Source: Nonomuraea sp. NBC_00507 (lineage in GTDB: Bacteria; Actinomycetota; Actinomycetes; Streptosporangiales; Streptosporangiaceae). From it: DNA of 64,000 nt. The stretch covers positions 744,001-808,000 of the forward strand of contig NZ_CP107853.1 of the NCBI RefSeq assembly GCF_036013525.1. The letters run 5' to 3'. Made by a program: the position numbers and the translations under genes. Below are positions 1 to 9,215 of this stretch, one piece after another; position 1 is the stretch's first letter, and the number at the start of each line of letters is the position of its first letter. The notes below the pieces were generated by a model that was not told the DNA's origin, ran no database searches, and worked only from the letters and a program-made list of their open reading frames with translations.

Positions 1-714
1 CCGCTGGTTCACGGTGTCGGTCGGCCGCCAGTAGCCGCGGTGCGGGTAGGCCAGCAGGCGTCCGCGCTTGGCCAGTTCCACGCAGCCGTCGGCGACCAAG
101 TCGCCGTTCTCCGGGATGTGCTGGAAGACCTCCTGGGTCAGCACGAAGTAGCCACCGTTGACCCACACCGGCATCTCGCTGACCGGCGAGATCCCCCCGA
201 CCAGGCCGTTCTCGCCCACGTCCACGCAGTGGAAGGTCTGCGACGGCGGCACGACCATCATCGAGGCGGCCGCGCCCGATTCGACGAAGCGGTCGATGAT
301 GTCGGGCAGCGGTGCGTCGGTGAGCACGTCCGCGTAGTTCGCGAGGAATACCTCGTCGCCGCCCAGGTAGGGACGGACGCGGCGCAGCCGTTCACCGATC
401 GGGGAGTTGGGCCCGGTCTGCACGAAGGAGATCGACCAGTCGGAGATGTCGCTCGACAGCAGCTCGACCTTGCCGCCGCGTAACACGAAATCGTTGGACG
501 TGGCCTCCTGGTAGCCGAGGAAGAAGTCCTTGATGTGGTGGGCGCCGTAGCCCAGGCACAGGATGAACTCCTTGTGCCCGAAGTGCGCGTAGTAGCGCAT
601 GACGTGCCAGAGCAGCGGTCGCGGGCCGACGAGCGCCATCGGCTTGGGCACCTCGCCCGGGACACCGGTGCGCATGCGCGTGCCAAAGCCTCCGCAGAAC
701 AGGACGACCTTCAC
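1..714 (-). CDS. rfbF: Sugar-1-phosphate cytidylyltransferase-like nucleotidyltransferase (partial)
   Basis: The reading frame starts at GTG 714 and runs off the left edge, so about 238 N-terminal residues are present and the C-terminus is missing. It opens with the nucleotidyltransferase loop FCGGFGTRMR, followed by PKPMALVG and LLWHVMRYY. This spacing is typical of RfbF, which makes CDP-glucose from glucose-1-phosphate and CTP. NGGYFV and VADGCVEL further on also fit this family. The GTG start overlaps the TGA stop of the methyltransferase upstream (GTGA), so the two are probably translationally coupled. The CTP preference is inferred from family resemblance; a related NDP-sugar enzyme is possible. 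Confidence 0.8.
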   Translation of the reverse strand, partial: MKVVLFCGGFGTRMRTGVPGEVPKPMALVGPRPLLWHVMRYYAHFGHKEFILCLGYGAHHIKDFFLGYQEATSNDFVLRGGKVELLSSDISDWSISFVQTGPNSPIGERLRRVRPYLGGDEVFLANYADVLTDAPLPDIIDRFVESGAAASMMVVPPSQTFHCVDVGENGLVGGISPVSEMPVWVNGGYFVLTQEVFQHIPENGDLVADGCVELAKRGRLLAYPHRGYWRPTDTVNQR

Positions 715-1922
715 ACGACCTCCAGGTGTGGGATCGGGAAGACCAGACGGCCTCCCCATTCGTGCACATAGGAGAGCTGAGCGGTGAGCTCTTCGCGCAG
801 GTTCCACGGCAGGACCAGCACATAGTCCGGACGATCTTGGGCGATGCGCTCCGGCGGAGCGATGGGGATCCTGGTGCCCGGAGTGAACCTGCCGTGCTTG
901 TACGGGTTGCGGTCCACCGTGTAGGCCAGCAGGTCCTGGCGGATGCCACAGTGGTTGAGCAGCGTGTTGCCCTTCCCGGGCGCGCCGTAGCCGACGACCG
1001 TCTTGCCTTCTTCGGCGGCGGTGATGAGGAAGCGGAGCAGGTCACGGCGGACGCGTGCCACCCGGTCGGCGAAGCCGGCGTAGCCGGACAGGTCGTGCAG
1101 CCCGGCGGCCTTCTCCCGCGCCAGCACGTCAAGCACCCGATCGGACGGGCTGCCCGACGGCCGCGCCCACAGCCGGATGGACCCACCATGGGTGGGCAGC
1201 AGCTCGACGTCCACCAGCGTCAGCCCGCCACTGGCCAGCGCCCGCTGCGCGGAGGCGACCGTGTAGTACTGGAAGTGCTCGTGATAGATCGTGTCGTACT
1301 GGTTCAGCTCCATGAGCGTCAGCAGGTGCTGGACCTCGATCGACACCCAGCCGTCGTCGGCCACCAGGGCGCGCAGCCCCTCGGTGAAGCCGATCACGTC
1401 GGGGATGTGCGCGTAGACGTTGTTGGCCACGACCAGGTCTGCGGGACCGTGCTCGGCCCGCACCGCGGCCCCCGTCTCCGGCGTCAGGAACGCGGTGAGC
1501 GTCGGCACGCCCTTGTCCTTGGCCGCCTGCCCCACGTTGGCCGACGGTTCGATGCCCAGGCACCGGACGCCCCGCTCGACCACGTGCTGCAACAGGTAGC
1601 CGTCGTTGCTGGCCGCCTCGACCACGAACGCCGGCTTCAAACGTTCCACAGCCGCGTCGACGAACTGCCGCGCATGCTCCACCCAGGAAGCGGAATAGGA
1701 CGCGAAATAGGCGTATTCGGTGAACGTCTCTTCCGGCGTGATCAGCGGCGGAATCTGAGCCAGCCAGCAGCTGGTGCAGACCCGCAGGTGAAGCGGATAG
1801 GTGAGCTCGGGCTCGTCGAGCTGTTCCTCGGTGAGGAAGAGCTCACAGGGCGGTGTCGCCCCGAGATCCACCACGCCGACCAGGTCCGCCGAGCCACACA
1901 GCCGGCACGATTTTCTCAACAA
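711..1922 (-). CDS. SAM-dependent sugar C-methyltransferase
   Basis: About 403 residues, the normal length for NDP-hexose C-methyltransferases (TylC3/EvaC type). The N-terminal zinc-binding region has CRLCG near residue 6 and CTSCW about 50 residues later. A SAM-binding segment VVEAASNDGYLL follows, then the C-terminal domain with GYGAPGKGNTLLNHCG. The family transfers methyl to C-3 of a 4-keto-deoxysugar. The open frame extends 5' to 2129, but that would overlap the divergent gene at 2013. I chose TTG 1922 because it lies just before the cysteine domain and behind a GGGTGGGG stretch; the start is uncertain. Coupled to the cytidylyltransferase-like gene downstream. Confidence 0.82.
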   Translation of the reverse strand: MLRKSCRLCGSADLVGVVDLGATPPCELFLTEEQLDEPELTYPLHLRVCTSCWLAQIPPLITPEETFTEYAYFASYSASWVEHARQFVDAAVERLKPAFVVEAASNDGYLLQHVVERGVRCLGIEPSANVGQAAKDKGVPTLTAFLTPETGAAVRAEHGPADLVVANNVYAHIPDVIGFTEGLRALVADDGWVSIEVQHLLTLMELNQYDTIYHEHFQYYTVASAQRALASGGLTLVDVELLPTHGGSIRLWARPSGSPSDRVLDVLAREKAAGLHDLSGYAGFADRVARVRRDLLRFLITAAEEGKTVVGYGAPGKGNTLLNHCGIRQDLLAYTVDRNPYKHGRFTPGTRIPIAPPERIAQDRPDYVLVLPWNLREELTAQLSYVHEWGGRLVFPIPHLEVV

Positions 1923-2012
1923 TGGGCCCCACCCGAAAAAGCCAAGATTTCCCCCTTTGACCACCCACAGCCGTACTTCGGGTGAGCGCCAAAGAGTGTT
2001 ACAAGTGTCCTC

Positions 2013-2570
2013 ATGAAACGCCTGAGCATCGATGGAGCATTGCTCTACACCCCCCGCATCCACAGCGATCCACGTGGCGATTTCCTGGAAGCCTTCCGCG
2101 CGGCAGACCTGCGGGAGGCGCTGGGGCACTCGATGGAGCTCGCCCAGGTGAACTGCTCGGTCTCCGGGCGCGGCGTGCTACGCGGCATCCACTTCGCCGA
2201 CGTCCCGCCGGGCCAGGCCAAATACGTCACGTGCGTGGCGGGCGAGGTGCTGGACGTCGTCGTCGACGTACGCGTGGGCTCGCCCACCTTCGGCCAGTGG
2301 GAGGCGGTGCGCTTGGACGACGTGTCGCGCTGCGGGGTCTACCTCGCCGAAGGCTTAGGTCATGGCTTCCTGGCGCTCAGCGAATCGGCCACGGTCATCT
2401 ACCTCTGCTCCACCGCGTACGACCCGGCACGCGAGCACGGCATCCACCCGCTGGATCCGGAGCTCGGCATCGCATGGCCGCTCGTCGGTGAGCCGATCCT
2501 CTCGGCCAAGGACGCCGCGGCGCCCACGCTCGCGCAGGCTCGTGAGGCAGGGATACTGCCATCGTGGTGA
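2013..2570 (+). CDS. rfbC: dTDP-4-dehydrorhamnose 3,5-epimerase family protein
   Basis: 185 residues, full length for RmlC-type cupin epimerases. The catalytic histidine is in LRGIHF and the expected tyrosine in CSTAYDP. These enzymes epimerise C-3 and/or C-5 of dTDP-4-keto-6-deoxyglucose, the product of the dehydratase encoded at 11.0-12.0 kb. It is divergent from the C-methyltransferase with about 90 bp between and overlaps the next glycosyltransferase by 7 bp. Given the neighbouring C-methyltransferase, the product could be a branched deoxysugar rather than rhamnose; this is inference. Confidence 0.88.
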   Translation: MKRLSIDGALLYTPRIHSDPRGDFLEAFRAADLREALGHSMELAQVNCSVSGRGVLRGIHFADVPPGQAKYVTCVAGEVLDVVVDVRVGSPTFGQWEAVRLDDVSRCGVYLAEGLGHGFLALSESATVIYLCSTAYDPAREHGIHPLDPELGIAWPLVGEPILSAKDAAAPTLAQAREAGILPSW

Positions 2571-3394
2571 GCGTCGTGATTCCGGCCCACAACGAGGCCA
2601 AAGTGATCGGCCGGCTGCTGGACGGCCTGCTCCGTGACGCCGCGCCGGGCGAGTTCGACGTCGTCGTCGTGGCCAACGGCTGCACCGACGGCACGGTCGC
2701 CGTGGCGCGGCCGTACGATGTCCGCGTTCTGACCACGCCGGTCCCCTCCAAGCGCGAGGCGCTGCGGATGGGCGATGAGGCCGCACGTGGCTATCCCCGG
2801 CTGTACGTGGACGCCGACATCGAGCTGAGCACCGCCTCCGCTCGCGCGCTCGCGGCCGTGCTGGCCGCGCCGGACGGGCCGCTCGCCGCCGCGCCCGAGC
2901 GGGAGCTGGCGCTGGCCGATCGCCCGTGGCCGGTCCGCGCCTATTACGCGATCTGGACGCGGCTGCCGCATGTGCGCGCCGGGCTGTTCGGCCGGGGCGT
3001 CATCGCGGTGAACGACGCGGGCAATGCCCGCATCCGCGCCCTTCCCCCGGCGATGGCCGACGACCTGGCCGCCTCGAACGCATTCGCACCTGACGAGCGC
3101 GTGATCGTGACCGGCGCCCGTGCGGTGATCCAGCCTCCACGTACGGTCGCCGACCTGCTGCGCCGCCGGGTGCGTGCCATGACCAGCGTGAACGAGCTGG
3201 AGCAGACCTCGGCCACGGCCGGAGAGCGCACGGGGATGCGCGACCTGATGGCCATCGTGGCCGGAGAGCCGCGTCTGGTGGGCGCGGCGGTCGTCTTCGC
3301 CATGGTGGCCGTGCTGGCCAGGCGGAGAGCCGCCCGCGCGATCCGCGCGGGCGACTACACCACCTGGTTGCGTGACGAGAGCAGCCGGAGCTAA
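2564..3394 (+). CDS. Family 2 glycosyltransferase
   Basis: 276 residues from a GTG start inside the end of the epimerase gene. The GT-A fold signature is clear: VVIPAHNEAKVIGRLL at the N-terminus, VVVANGCTDGT, then the nucleotide-sugar/metal motif YVDADIEL near residue 85. The family transfers a sugar from an NDP-donor; the acceptor cannot be read from sequence. The C-terminus has a short hydrophobic stretch (about residues 235-250) followed by RRRAARA, suggesting membrane association. The stop overlaps the convergent large secreted protein gene by 4 bp. Confidence 0.85.
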   Translation: MVSVVIPAHNEAKVIGRLLDGLLRDAAPGEFDVVVVANGCTDGTVAVARPYDVRVLTTPVPSKREALRMGDEAARGYPRLYVDADIELSTASARALAAVLAAPDGPLAAAPERELALADRPWPVRAYYAIWTRLPHVRAGLFGRGVIAVNDAGNARIRALPPAMADDLAASNAFAPDERVIVTGARAVIQPPRTVADLLRRRVRAMTSVNELEQTSATAGERTGMRDLMAIVAGEPRLVGAAVVFAMVAVLARRRAARAIRAGDYTTWLRDESSRS

Positions 3395-6300
3395 CCGACC
3401 GGCGTGTTCATGTCGGTCGTGATCTCTGCCGCGGTGAGCGCCTTGTTGTAGATGCGGACCTCGTCGATCAGACCGCTGAAGTACTCACCCGAACCGCTGT
3501 TGCCACCGATCCGTAGCGGGCTCGTCCCAGTACGCAGGTTGCCGCCCGTGAGGTTGGTGGCCACCTGCGTGCCGTTGACGAACATCCGCAACGTGGACCC
3601 GTCGTACGTGGCCGCCACATGACTCCACGTGTTCAACGGCAGGTTGCTCGCCGCCGGCGCGTTCGCCCCCGACGAGGTGAAGATGAACGCCCCAGGACCG
3701 CTGCCACCACTACTCATGATCGCGTAGGCCAGATCGGTGCCGAACTCCTTCATCAACACCGTCCGCCACCCCGTGACACTGGCAGGCCGGACCCACGCCT
3801 CCAAGGTCATCCCATTGGTCAACCGCAACGTGCTCGAATCGGCCACCGTGACCCAACTCGACGTGCCGTTGAACGACAGCGCCTGGCCGTACTTGCCGGC
3901 CGCCCAGATCGCCGAGGTGGCCGTGCCGTTGTTGCCGTTGCCGGAGGCGTCGGCAACGGCGGCGCCGGTGCCCGCGTTCATTCCGTAGGCGGCCACCAGG
4001 CCGGTGACCGTGGGCGGCTGGGTCACGACCGCCGACGCCTCGTTGGACGACGGACTGGTGTTGCTGGACCCGTCGAAGGCCACGACGCGGTAGTAGTACG
4101 TGCCGGCCGCGACACCCGAGTCGGTGAACGATGTGCTCGCGGTCGAGCCCACCTGGTTGGCGCCGGACGGGGTGAACCCGGCGGTGGCGGACCGGTGGAC
4201 GGTGTACCCGGTCACGCCCACGTTGTCGGTCGAGGCCGTCCAGGTCAGCTGGGCGCTGCCCGATCCGCCGGTCGCCGCCAGGGAGCCCGGTGCCGTGGGC
4301 GCCTGGGTGTCGGGCGGTCCCTGCTGACCGACGGGCGTGTTCATGTCGGTGGTGATCTGTGCCGCGGTGAGCGCCTTGTTGTAGATGCGGACTTCGTCGA
4401 TCAGACCGCTGAAGTACTCACCGGAGCCGCTGTTGCCACCGATCCGTAGCGGGCTCGTCCCGGTACGGAGGTTGCCGGTCGTGGGGTTGGTGGCCACCTG
4501 TGTGCCGTTGACGAACATCCGCAACGTGGACCCGTCGTACGTGGCCGCCACATGACTCCACGTGTTCAACGGCAGGTTGCTCGCCGCCGGCGCGTTCGCC
4601 CCGGACGAGGTGTGGATGTACGCCCCGGGACCGCTGCCGCCGCTGCCCATGATGGCGTAGGCGAGATCGGTGCCGAACTCCTTCATCAACACCGTCCGCC
4701 ATCCCGTGACACTGGCAGGCCGGACCCACGCCTCCAGCGTCATGCCGTTGGTCAACCGCAACGTGCTCGAATCGGCCGCCGTCACCCAACTCGACGTGCC
4801 GTTGAACGACAGCGCCTGGCCGTACTTGCCGGTGACGGACCACGTGGTGTTCGCGGCCGTGCCGTTGTTGCCCTTGCCCGAGGCGTCCACGATGGACGTG
4901 CCGCCGCCCTCGTCCATCGCGTAGGCGGCCACCAGCCCGTCCGGCGTCTGTGACTGCTGGTAGGTCGCCGTATAGGTCGTCGCGGTGGCGGGCGCGGTGA
5001 TGTTGTGGGTGGCCGCGCCGCCGTCGGACCAGGAGACGAGCGTGTGGCTGAAGCCGTCGGCACTCTGCGGCGAGGTCGCGGAGATCGAGTTGTGCGAGCC
5101 CACGATCACTGTCCGGGTGAAGGGGGCGATGGTCTGCTCGCTGTTGAAGCCGAGCTGCAGCCCGGCGGGCGTGGTCTGGAAGGTCAGGTTCACCGTCTTG
5201 GGCTGGAGTGTCACACTCTTGGTGTCGGTCAGGCCGTGCGCGTCCGTCACGGTCAGCCTGAGCTCCAGGTGGGCGGGATATTCGTGGTCCGGAGGGGCGA
5301 AGGAGCCGCCCGTGCCGGCGAACGTGGTGATCTCGTGCTCGTGGCAGGTGCCGGGGCAGTGATGCATGATCAATTTCCACGACATCCGCGACCCCGGGAT
5401 CGTGCCGTCCTGGGCGTCCGTGCCGGTGCCGGAGAACGAGATCGTGTCCCCGACCGCCCACGTGAGGGAAGATGACGGGGAGCCGATGGCCGCGGTCGGC
5501 GGCGTGTTGCTCACGTTGATCGTGACGGTGGCGTCGCCCTGGCCGCCACGCCCGTCGTCGGCTCGCAGCTGCACCACATAGGAGCCCGGCTGGGTGTAGG
5601 TGAAGGACGGGGTGGCCGCGGTGGAGTCGTCGAACTCGCCGTCGCCGTCCAGGTCCCACCGGAAGGTGAGCGGGTCGCCGTCGGCGTCCGCGGAGCCGGC
5701 GGAGGTGAAGTTCACCGCGAGCGGCGCGTTGCCCGACGTGGCGCTCGCGCCGATGACGGCGGTCGGCGGGGTGTTGTTGTAGATGTAGCGGATGATCTGC
5801 CCGTTGGCGTAGTCGACCGCGAAGAGGTCTCCGCCGGGGCCGGTCTGCACCTCCACCGCGGGGATTCCCGAGTCGAAGGTGGCGATGGTCGCCGGGTCGG
5901 GCAGGCCGTTGGCGCCCTTGGTCATGACCCAGACGCACGATCGGCTGTAGTCGGAGAAGAACATCGCGCCGTCGTAGGCGTCGGGGTAGGAGCCGCCGTT
6001 GTAGAAGGCCACACCGCTGGAAGAGGAGCCCCCGGACGGGCACGGGTCGTTCGGCGCGGGCCTGGAACCGTGGTTCCAGGCGAAGTACGGCTGCGCGTGA
6101 GCCGCCGCCCCCGCCGCGTACAGGTTCTCGCAGAGGGTCAGGTTGAGATTGTCGTATCCTCCCTGCCTGCCTGAGCCCTCGTAGCAGGGCCAGCCGAAGT
6201 TGTTCACCGGGCCCGTGGGGTCGGCGATCCGGTTGATCTCTTCCCAGGTGTTCCAACCGACTTCACCGGCCCAGACCTCGCTGGTGCCCGGCCGGATGGT

Positions 6301-7203
6301 GATGCGGAACGGGTTGCGCTGGCCGTAGGCGATGATCCTGGCCAGGTTGGGGTCGCTGCTGCCGGCGTTCGGGTTGCCGGGGGCGGCCGCGCCGGTGTCC
6401 GGATCGATCCTGATGGTGGTGCCGTTGAGGCTCGCCGGGTCACCGCTGGTGCGCGGGTCCTGCGAGCGCAGCGCGCCGCCTTCGGCGGCCGGTGGGGTGA
6501 GCGCCGTGCCGACCGGCGAAGGCGGGTCGCCGCAGGGGTTGTCCGGAGTGATGTCCGAGCTGGTCAGGTTGTCCTGGCCGTAGTCGGCGAAGTTGAAGCT
6601 GGCGCCGTCGCCGCCGCTGGCGTAGAGCATGCCGTCGGAGCCGAACTTGAGGTCGCCGACGGAGTGGCTGGGGTATTGCTGGCACCAGTCGGTGATCAGT
6701 GGGGTCTCGACGACGGAGCTGCCCGAGGGCGCCAGTGAGGACAGGCGCCCGGTGATGAGGCAGCCGTCGCCGGTGGCGCCGGGCGGAGTCGGGCAGGGAT
6801 CACCGCTCACGCCTGCCGTACCCCAGCGTGGCGCGGTGCCACCGGGCACCGCGTCGTAGGCGTACAGGACATAGATGCGCGGGTCGGCCGGGAAGTCGGG
6901 GTGCAGGGCCATGCCGAGGAGCCCGCGGTCCCAGAAGTTGTGCACCTGCGTGCGCAGGTCGGCGTAGATCGTCGCCGTGGTGTCGGTGATGGAGTCGAAG
7001 ACCTTGATCAGGCCGCTCTTCTCGGCGACGAACACCCGGCCGTCCGAGGCGAACTCGATGTTGGCCGGGTTGGTCAGCCCGCTGAAGACGACCTGTTTCT
7101 GGAAACTGCCCGGCAGCGCCTGCGCGGCGGATGGCGCGATGAGCGCCAGGCCGGTGGTGAGCAGCAGGACGGGTAAGAGCGCATGGCAAAGCCGCCGCAA
7201 CAC
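3391..7203 (-). CDS. Secreted PQQ-type sugar dehydrogenase with PKD, FN3 and two LamG domains
   Basis: 1270 residues. Residues 1-29 are a signal peptide ending SAAQA. Residues about 30-470 resemble soluble glucose/sorbosone dehydrogenases: GLTNPANIEF, LLGMALHPDF, IAYGQRNPFR and NNFGWPCYEG mark the beta-propeller blades. A PKD domain follows (about 478-565; DLDGDGEFDD, GSYVVQLRADDG), then an Ig/PKD-like stretch, a LamG/concanavalin domain (about 753-959), an FN3 domain (about 970-1060) and a second LamG (about 1064-1270). It likely acts outside the cell on surface or environmental glycans. No sortase motif or C-terminal membrane helix is visible. Convergent with the GT2 gene. Confidence 0.85.
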   Translation of the reverse strand: MLRRLCHALLPVLLLTTGLALIAPSAAQALPGSFQKQVVFSGLTNPANIEFASDGRVFVAEKSGLIKVFDSITDTTATIYADLRTQVHNFWDRGLLGMALHPDFPADPRIYVLYAYDAVPGGTAPRWGTAGVSGDPCPTPPGATGDGCLITGRLSSLAPSGSSVVETPLITDWCQQYPSHSVGDLKFGSDGMLYASGGDGASFNFADYGQDNLTSSDITPDNPCGDPPSPVGTALTPPAAEGGALRSQDPRTSGDPASLNGTTIRIDPDTGAAAPGNPNAGSSDPNLARIIAYGQRNPFRITIRPGTSEVWAGEVGWNTWEEINRIADPTGPVNNFGWPCYEGSGRQGGYDNLNLTLCENLYAAGAAAHAQPYFAWNHGSRPAPNDPCPSGGSSSSGVAFYNGGSYPDAYDGAMFFSDYSRSCVWVMTKGANGLPDPATIATFDSGIPAVEVQTGPGGDLFAVDYANGQIIRYIYNNTPPTAVIGASATSGNAPLAVNFTSAGSADADGDPLTFRWDLDGDGEFDDSTAATPSFTYTQPGSYVVQLRADDGRGGQGDATVTINVSNTPPTAAIGSPSSSLTWAVGDTISFSGTGTDAQDGTIPGSRMSWKLIMHHCPGTCHEHEITTFAGTGGSFAPPDHEYPAHLELRLTVTDAHGLTDTKSVTLQPKTVNLTFQTTPAGLQLGFNSEQTIAPFTRTVIVGSHNSISATSPQSADGFSHTLVSWSDGGAATHNITAPATATTYTATYQQSQTPDGLVAAYAMDEGGGTSIVDASGKGNNGTAANTTWSVTGKYGQALSFNGTSSWVTAADSSTLRLTNGMTLEAWVRPASVTGWRTVLMKEFGTDLAYAIMGSGGSGPGAYIHTSSGANAPAASNLPLNTWSHVAATYDGSTLRMFVNGTQVATNPTTGNLRTGTSPLRIGGNSGSGEYFSGLIDEVRIYNKALTAAQITTDMNTPVGQQGPPDTQAPTAPGSLAATGGSGSAQLTWTASTDNVGVTGYTVHRSATAGFTPSGANQVGSTASTSFTDSGVAAGTYYYRVVAFDGSSNTSPSSNEASAVVTQPPTVTGLVAAYGMNAGTGAAVADASGNGNNGTATSAIWAAGKYGQALSFNGTSSWVTVADSSTLRLTNGMTLEAWVRPASVTGWRTVLMKEFGTDLAYAIMSSGGSGPGAFIFTSSGANAPAASNLPLNTWSHVAATYDGSTLRMFVNGTQVATNLTGGNLRTGTSPLRIGGNSGSGEYFSGLIDEVRIYNKALTAAEITTDMNTPVG
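3397..4010 (-). repeat. C-terminal LamG-encoding repeat (copy 2 of protein)
   Basis: This segment encodes the last ~205 residues of the large secreted protein and is almost the same as 4327-4945, offset by 933 bp. Both encode SSWVT, MTLEAWVRPASVTGWRT, LPLNTWSHVAATYDG and RIGGNSGSGEYFSGLIDE without gaps. Differences concentrate at the N-terminal ~45 residues of each domain, suggesting recent duplication or gene conversion of the core. Confidence 0.9.
4327..4945 (-). repeat. Internal LamG-encoding repeat (copy 1 of protein)
   Basis: Partner of the repeat at 3397-4010. The two copies flank the FN3-coding stretch (about 4020-4300), so the whole LamG-FN3-LamG block is a tandem domain duplication with a linker. 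The central ~150 codons are nearly identical at DNA level. Confidence 0.9.
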
Positions 7204-7271
7204 GAGAACCCCCTTGAGCTGAAACTCCCCCGAGCCCTGAATCCGATCTATCGCACTGAATCAGCCGGAAG

Positions 7272-8387
7272 TCACGAGGTCTGTCCACATGTGGCCAGCC
7301 ATGCGTACAGCAACCAGCCCAACTCGTACGGCCGGCACTCCCGATCGACGGCAACCGGCGGATAAACCCGATCCAGCACGCCGAGGCGTAGCCCCGGACG
7401 CACGCCGGTCGCCACCGCCCGCAGGCCGCGCACCAGTTTGCGCGGATCCGCCCGCGCTTCCTTGCGCCATGTCAGAGCGAGCTCATCGAGCACGAAGGCC
7501 GGCCGCTCGATCATCCAGTCGAGTCCCTTGGAGATCTCCGCCACGTAGGCGGTGCCTCCCGCGTCGGCCAGATCGAGCAGCGCCATCGGCCCCATCGCCA
7601 GCTGGTGAACGCTGTAGACCGGATACCCCTCGACCACCGACCCGATGCGGGCGTCGTAGTGCCACCACCACTCCCCCTGCGGGCCCTGTGCCTGGCAGAT
7701 CCCCTGCGCCACCTGCTCGGCCGCGCGCAACGCTTCGGCGTCGCCGGTGGCGGCGTGCAGCCTGGCCAGCGCCTGCAGCGGGTAGACCTGATCGGCGAAG
7801 CAGCCCACGTGGGCGCGATACCGGGGGACCAGCGGCCCCGTACCGAGCGCGTGCGGGTAGAGCCGGTTGCCCGCCAGCCCGCCGAGCAGCCGCTCGCGGG
7901 CGCGCTCGACCCGGTGGCCGGCCACGCCGGCCGCGACCAGAGCGGCCAGCACCCACGCCGCCTCGACGGTGTAGATCTGGGGACCCGCGTCCAGCTCCGC
8001 GAGGCGGCTCAGCGCCAGATCGAGATCGGCGTGCCCGGCCTCCGCCGCCGCCCAGCAGATCAGCGCGGCATCGCCGGGTCCCGTCACCTCAGGCAGCCGT
8101 TTGACCAGGTTGCCCACCAGGTCGAGGAGGCTGTCACCGGCCAGTGCCGCCCGCTGCCGCTCCTCCTCCAGGGCCGCCACGCCGAGCGCGACGATCGCCG
8201 CGTAACGGATGCTGCGCCCTTCCGGCACCGCCGTCCAGGTCCCGTCGGCGTCCTGGCGGCCGCGGCGGGTGAACACGAACTCGCCGTCGACGTATCCCGG
8301 CGGCAGCCCGCGCACCGCCAGGTCCACCATGCCCGCCACGAAGTCCTGATGTCCGGAGCTCAGCAGAGCGATCCGGTGATCCGTCAC
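7272..8387 (-). CDS. Unrecognised alpha-helical (toroid-like) protein of the polysaccharide cluster
   Basis: 371 residues from GTG 8387, chosen because GAGGAG lies 4-5 bp upstream and because it gives a GTGA overlap with the stop of the WecG-like gene. The sequence is rich in repeated helical pairs with conserved aromatic turns (VEAAWVLAALVAAG, AHVGCFADQVYPLQAL, GEWWWHYDARIGSVVEGYPVYSVHQ), resembling alpha/alpha-toroid proteins such as uncharacterised glycosidase-like or prenyl-cyclase-like folds. No signal peptide or membrane helix. Translational coupling to a glycosyltransferase suggests a role in processing or assembling the same glycan. I do not recognise the family. Confidence 0.7.
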   Translation of the reverse strand: MTDHRIALLSSGHQDFVAGMVDLAVRGLPPGYVDGEFVFTRRGRQDADGTWTAVPEGRSIRYAAIVALGVAALEEERQRAALAGDSLLDLVGNLVKRLPEVTGPGDAALICWAAAEAGHADLDLALSRLAELDAGPQIYTVEAAWVLAALVAAGVAGHRVERARERLLGGLAGNRLYPHALGTGPLVPRYRAHVGCFADQVYPLQALARLHAATGDAEALRAAEQVAQGICQAQGPQGEWWWHYDARIGSVVEGYPVYSVHQLAMGPMALLDLADAGGTAYVAEISKGLDWMIERPAFVLDELALTWRKEARADPRKLVRGLRAVATGVRPGLRLGVLDRVYPPVAVDRECRPYELGWLLYAWLATCGQTS

Positions 8388-9163
8388 GTCGTCTCCTCGA
8401 TCCTGCGTTTGACACCGGCCCGCTCCCTGAGCACCAGGAGCAGGAATCTGCCGTTGGTCTGCACGTAGCGCGGCCCGAGCCGCAGCGGCTCCTGCAGCAT
8501 GCGGAAGAGCCATTCCAGGCCAAGACGCTGCCAGCGCAGCGGCGCCCTGCGGGTGTGCCCGGCGAGCACGTCGAACGAGCCGCCCACGCCGTGGATGATC
8601 CGTGCCTGGGTGGCCTCGCCCCACTCCCGGATGAAGATCTCCTTCTTCGGCGAGGTGATGCCCAGGAACAACAGGTCGGCCTGGGATTCGGCGATCTCGG
8701 CGGCGACGACGGCCGAGTCCTCCACCGGGAAATAGCCGTCACGCGAGCCGGCGATGGCCAATCCGGGATAGCGCAGCCGTACCTCTGCCAGCACTCCGGC
8801 CAGCACCTCATCGGTCGCGCCGAGGAAATAGGCGCGGTAGCCGCGCCGGTCTCCCTCGGCCATCAGCTCGGTGAACAGGTCGATGCCCGCCACCCGCTCG
8901 GGAAGCCGATGGCCGAGCATCCGCGCGGCCCAGACCACCGCCTGCCCGTCGGCCAGCACGAGATCGCTGTCGATGACCGACTGCCGCAACGCAGCGTCCG
9001 TGCGCATGTTGACGACCTTGGCGGCGTTCACCACGCCGATGGTGAGCCGCCTCTGCTCCGAAATCGCCGCCACGCAGTGCGCGATCACCTGGCTCATGGT
9101 GAGGGCGTCCAGCACGGTCCCTAAGACCGTTTTCCTGGAGGCCTGCTCCGGTAACCTCGTCAT
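8384..9163 (-). CDS. WecG/TagA/CpsF family glycosyltransferase
   Basis: 259 residues, the normal length. Family landmarks: VVNAAKVVNMR, the catalytic-region motif DSDLVLADGQAVVWAARMLG, the Gly-rich FLGATDEV, LLFLGITSPKKEIFI and HGVGGSFDVLAGHTRRAP. Members add N-acetylmannosamine, mannose or related sugars to polyprenyl-pyrophosphate-linked acceptors on the cytoplasmic face. In this operon it would act after the glycosyl-1-phosphate initiator encoded at 13.0-14.5 kb. Its stop overlaps the start of the next gene. Confidence 0.9.
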   Translation of the reverse strand: MTRLPEQASRKTVLGTVLDALTMSQVIAHCVAAISEQRRLTIGVVNAAKVVNMRTDAALRQSVIDSDLVLADGQAVVWAARMLGHRLPERVAGIDLFTELMAEGDRRGYRAYFLGATDEVLAGVLAEVRLRYPGLAIAGSRDGYFPVEDSAVVAAEIAESQADLLFLGITSPKKEIFIREWGEATQARIIHGVGGSFDVLAGHTRRAPLRWQRLGLEWLFRMLQEPLRLGPRYVQTNGRFLLLVLRERAGVKRRIEETT

Positions 9164-9215
9164 TCATCCCCCTGGGCGTCCATGACATATCGGTCTTAGC
9201 TCCGGAAATGTGACA

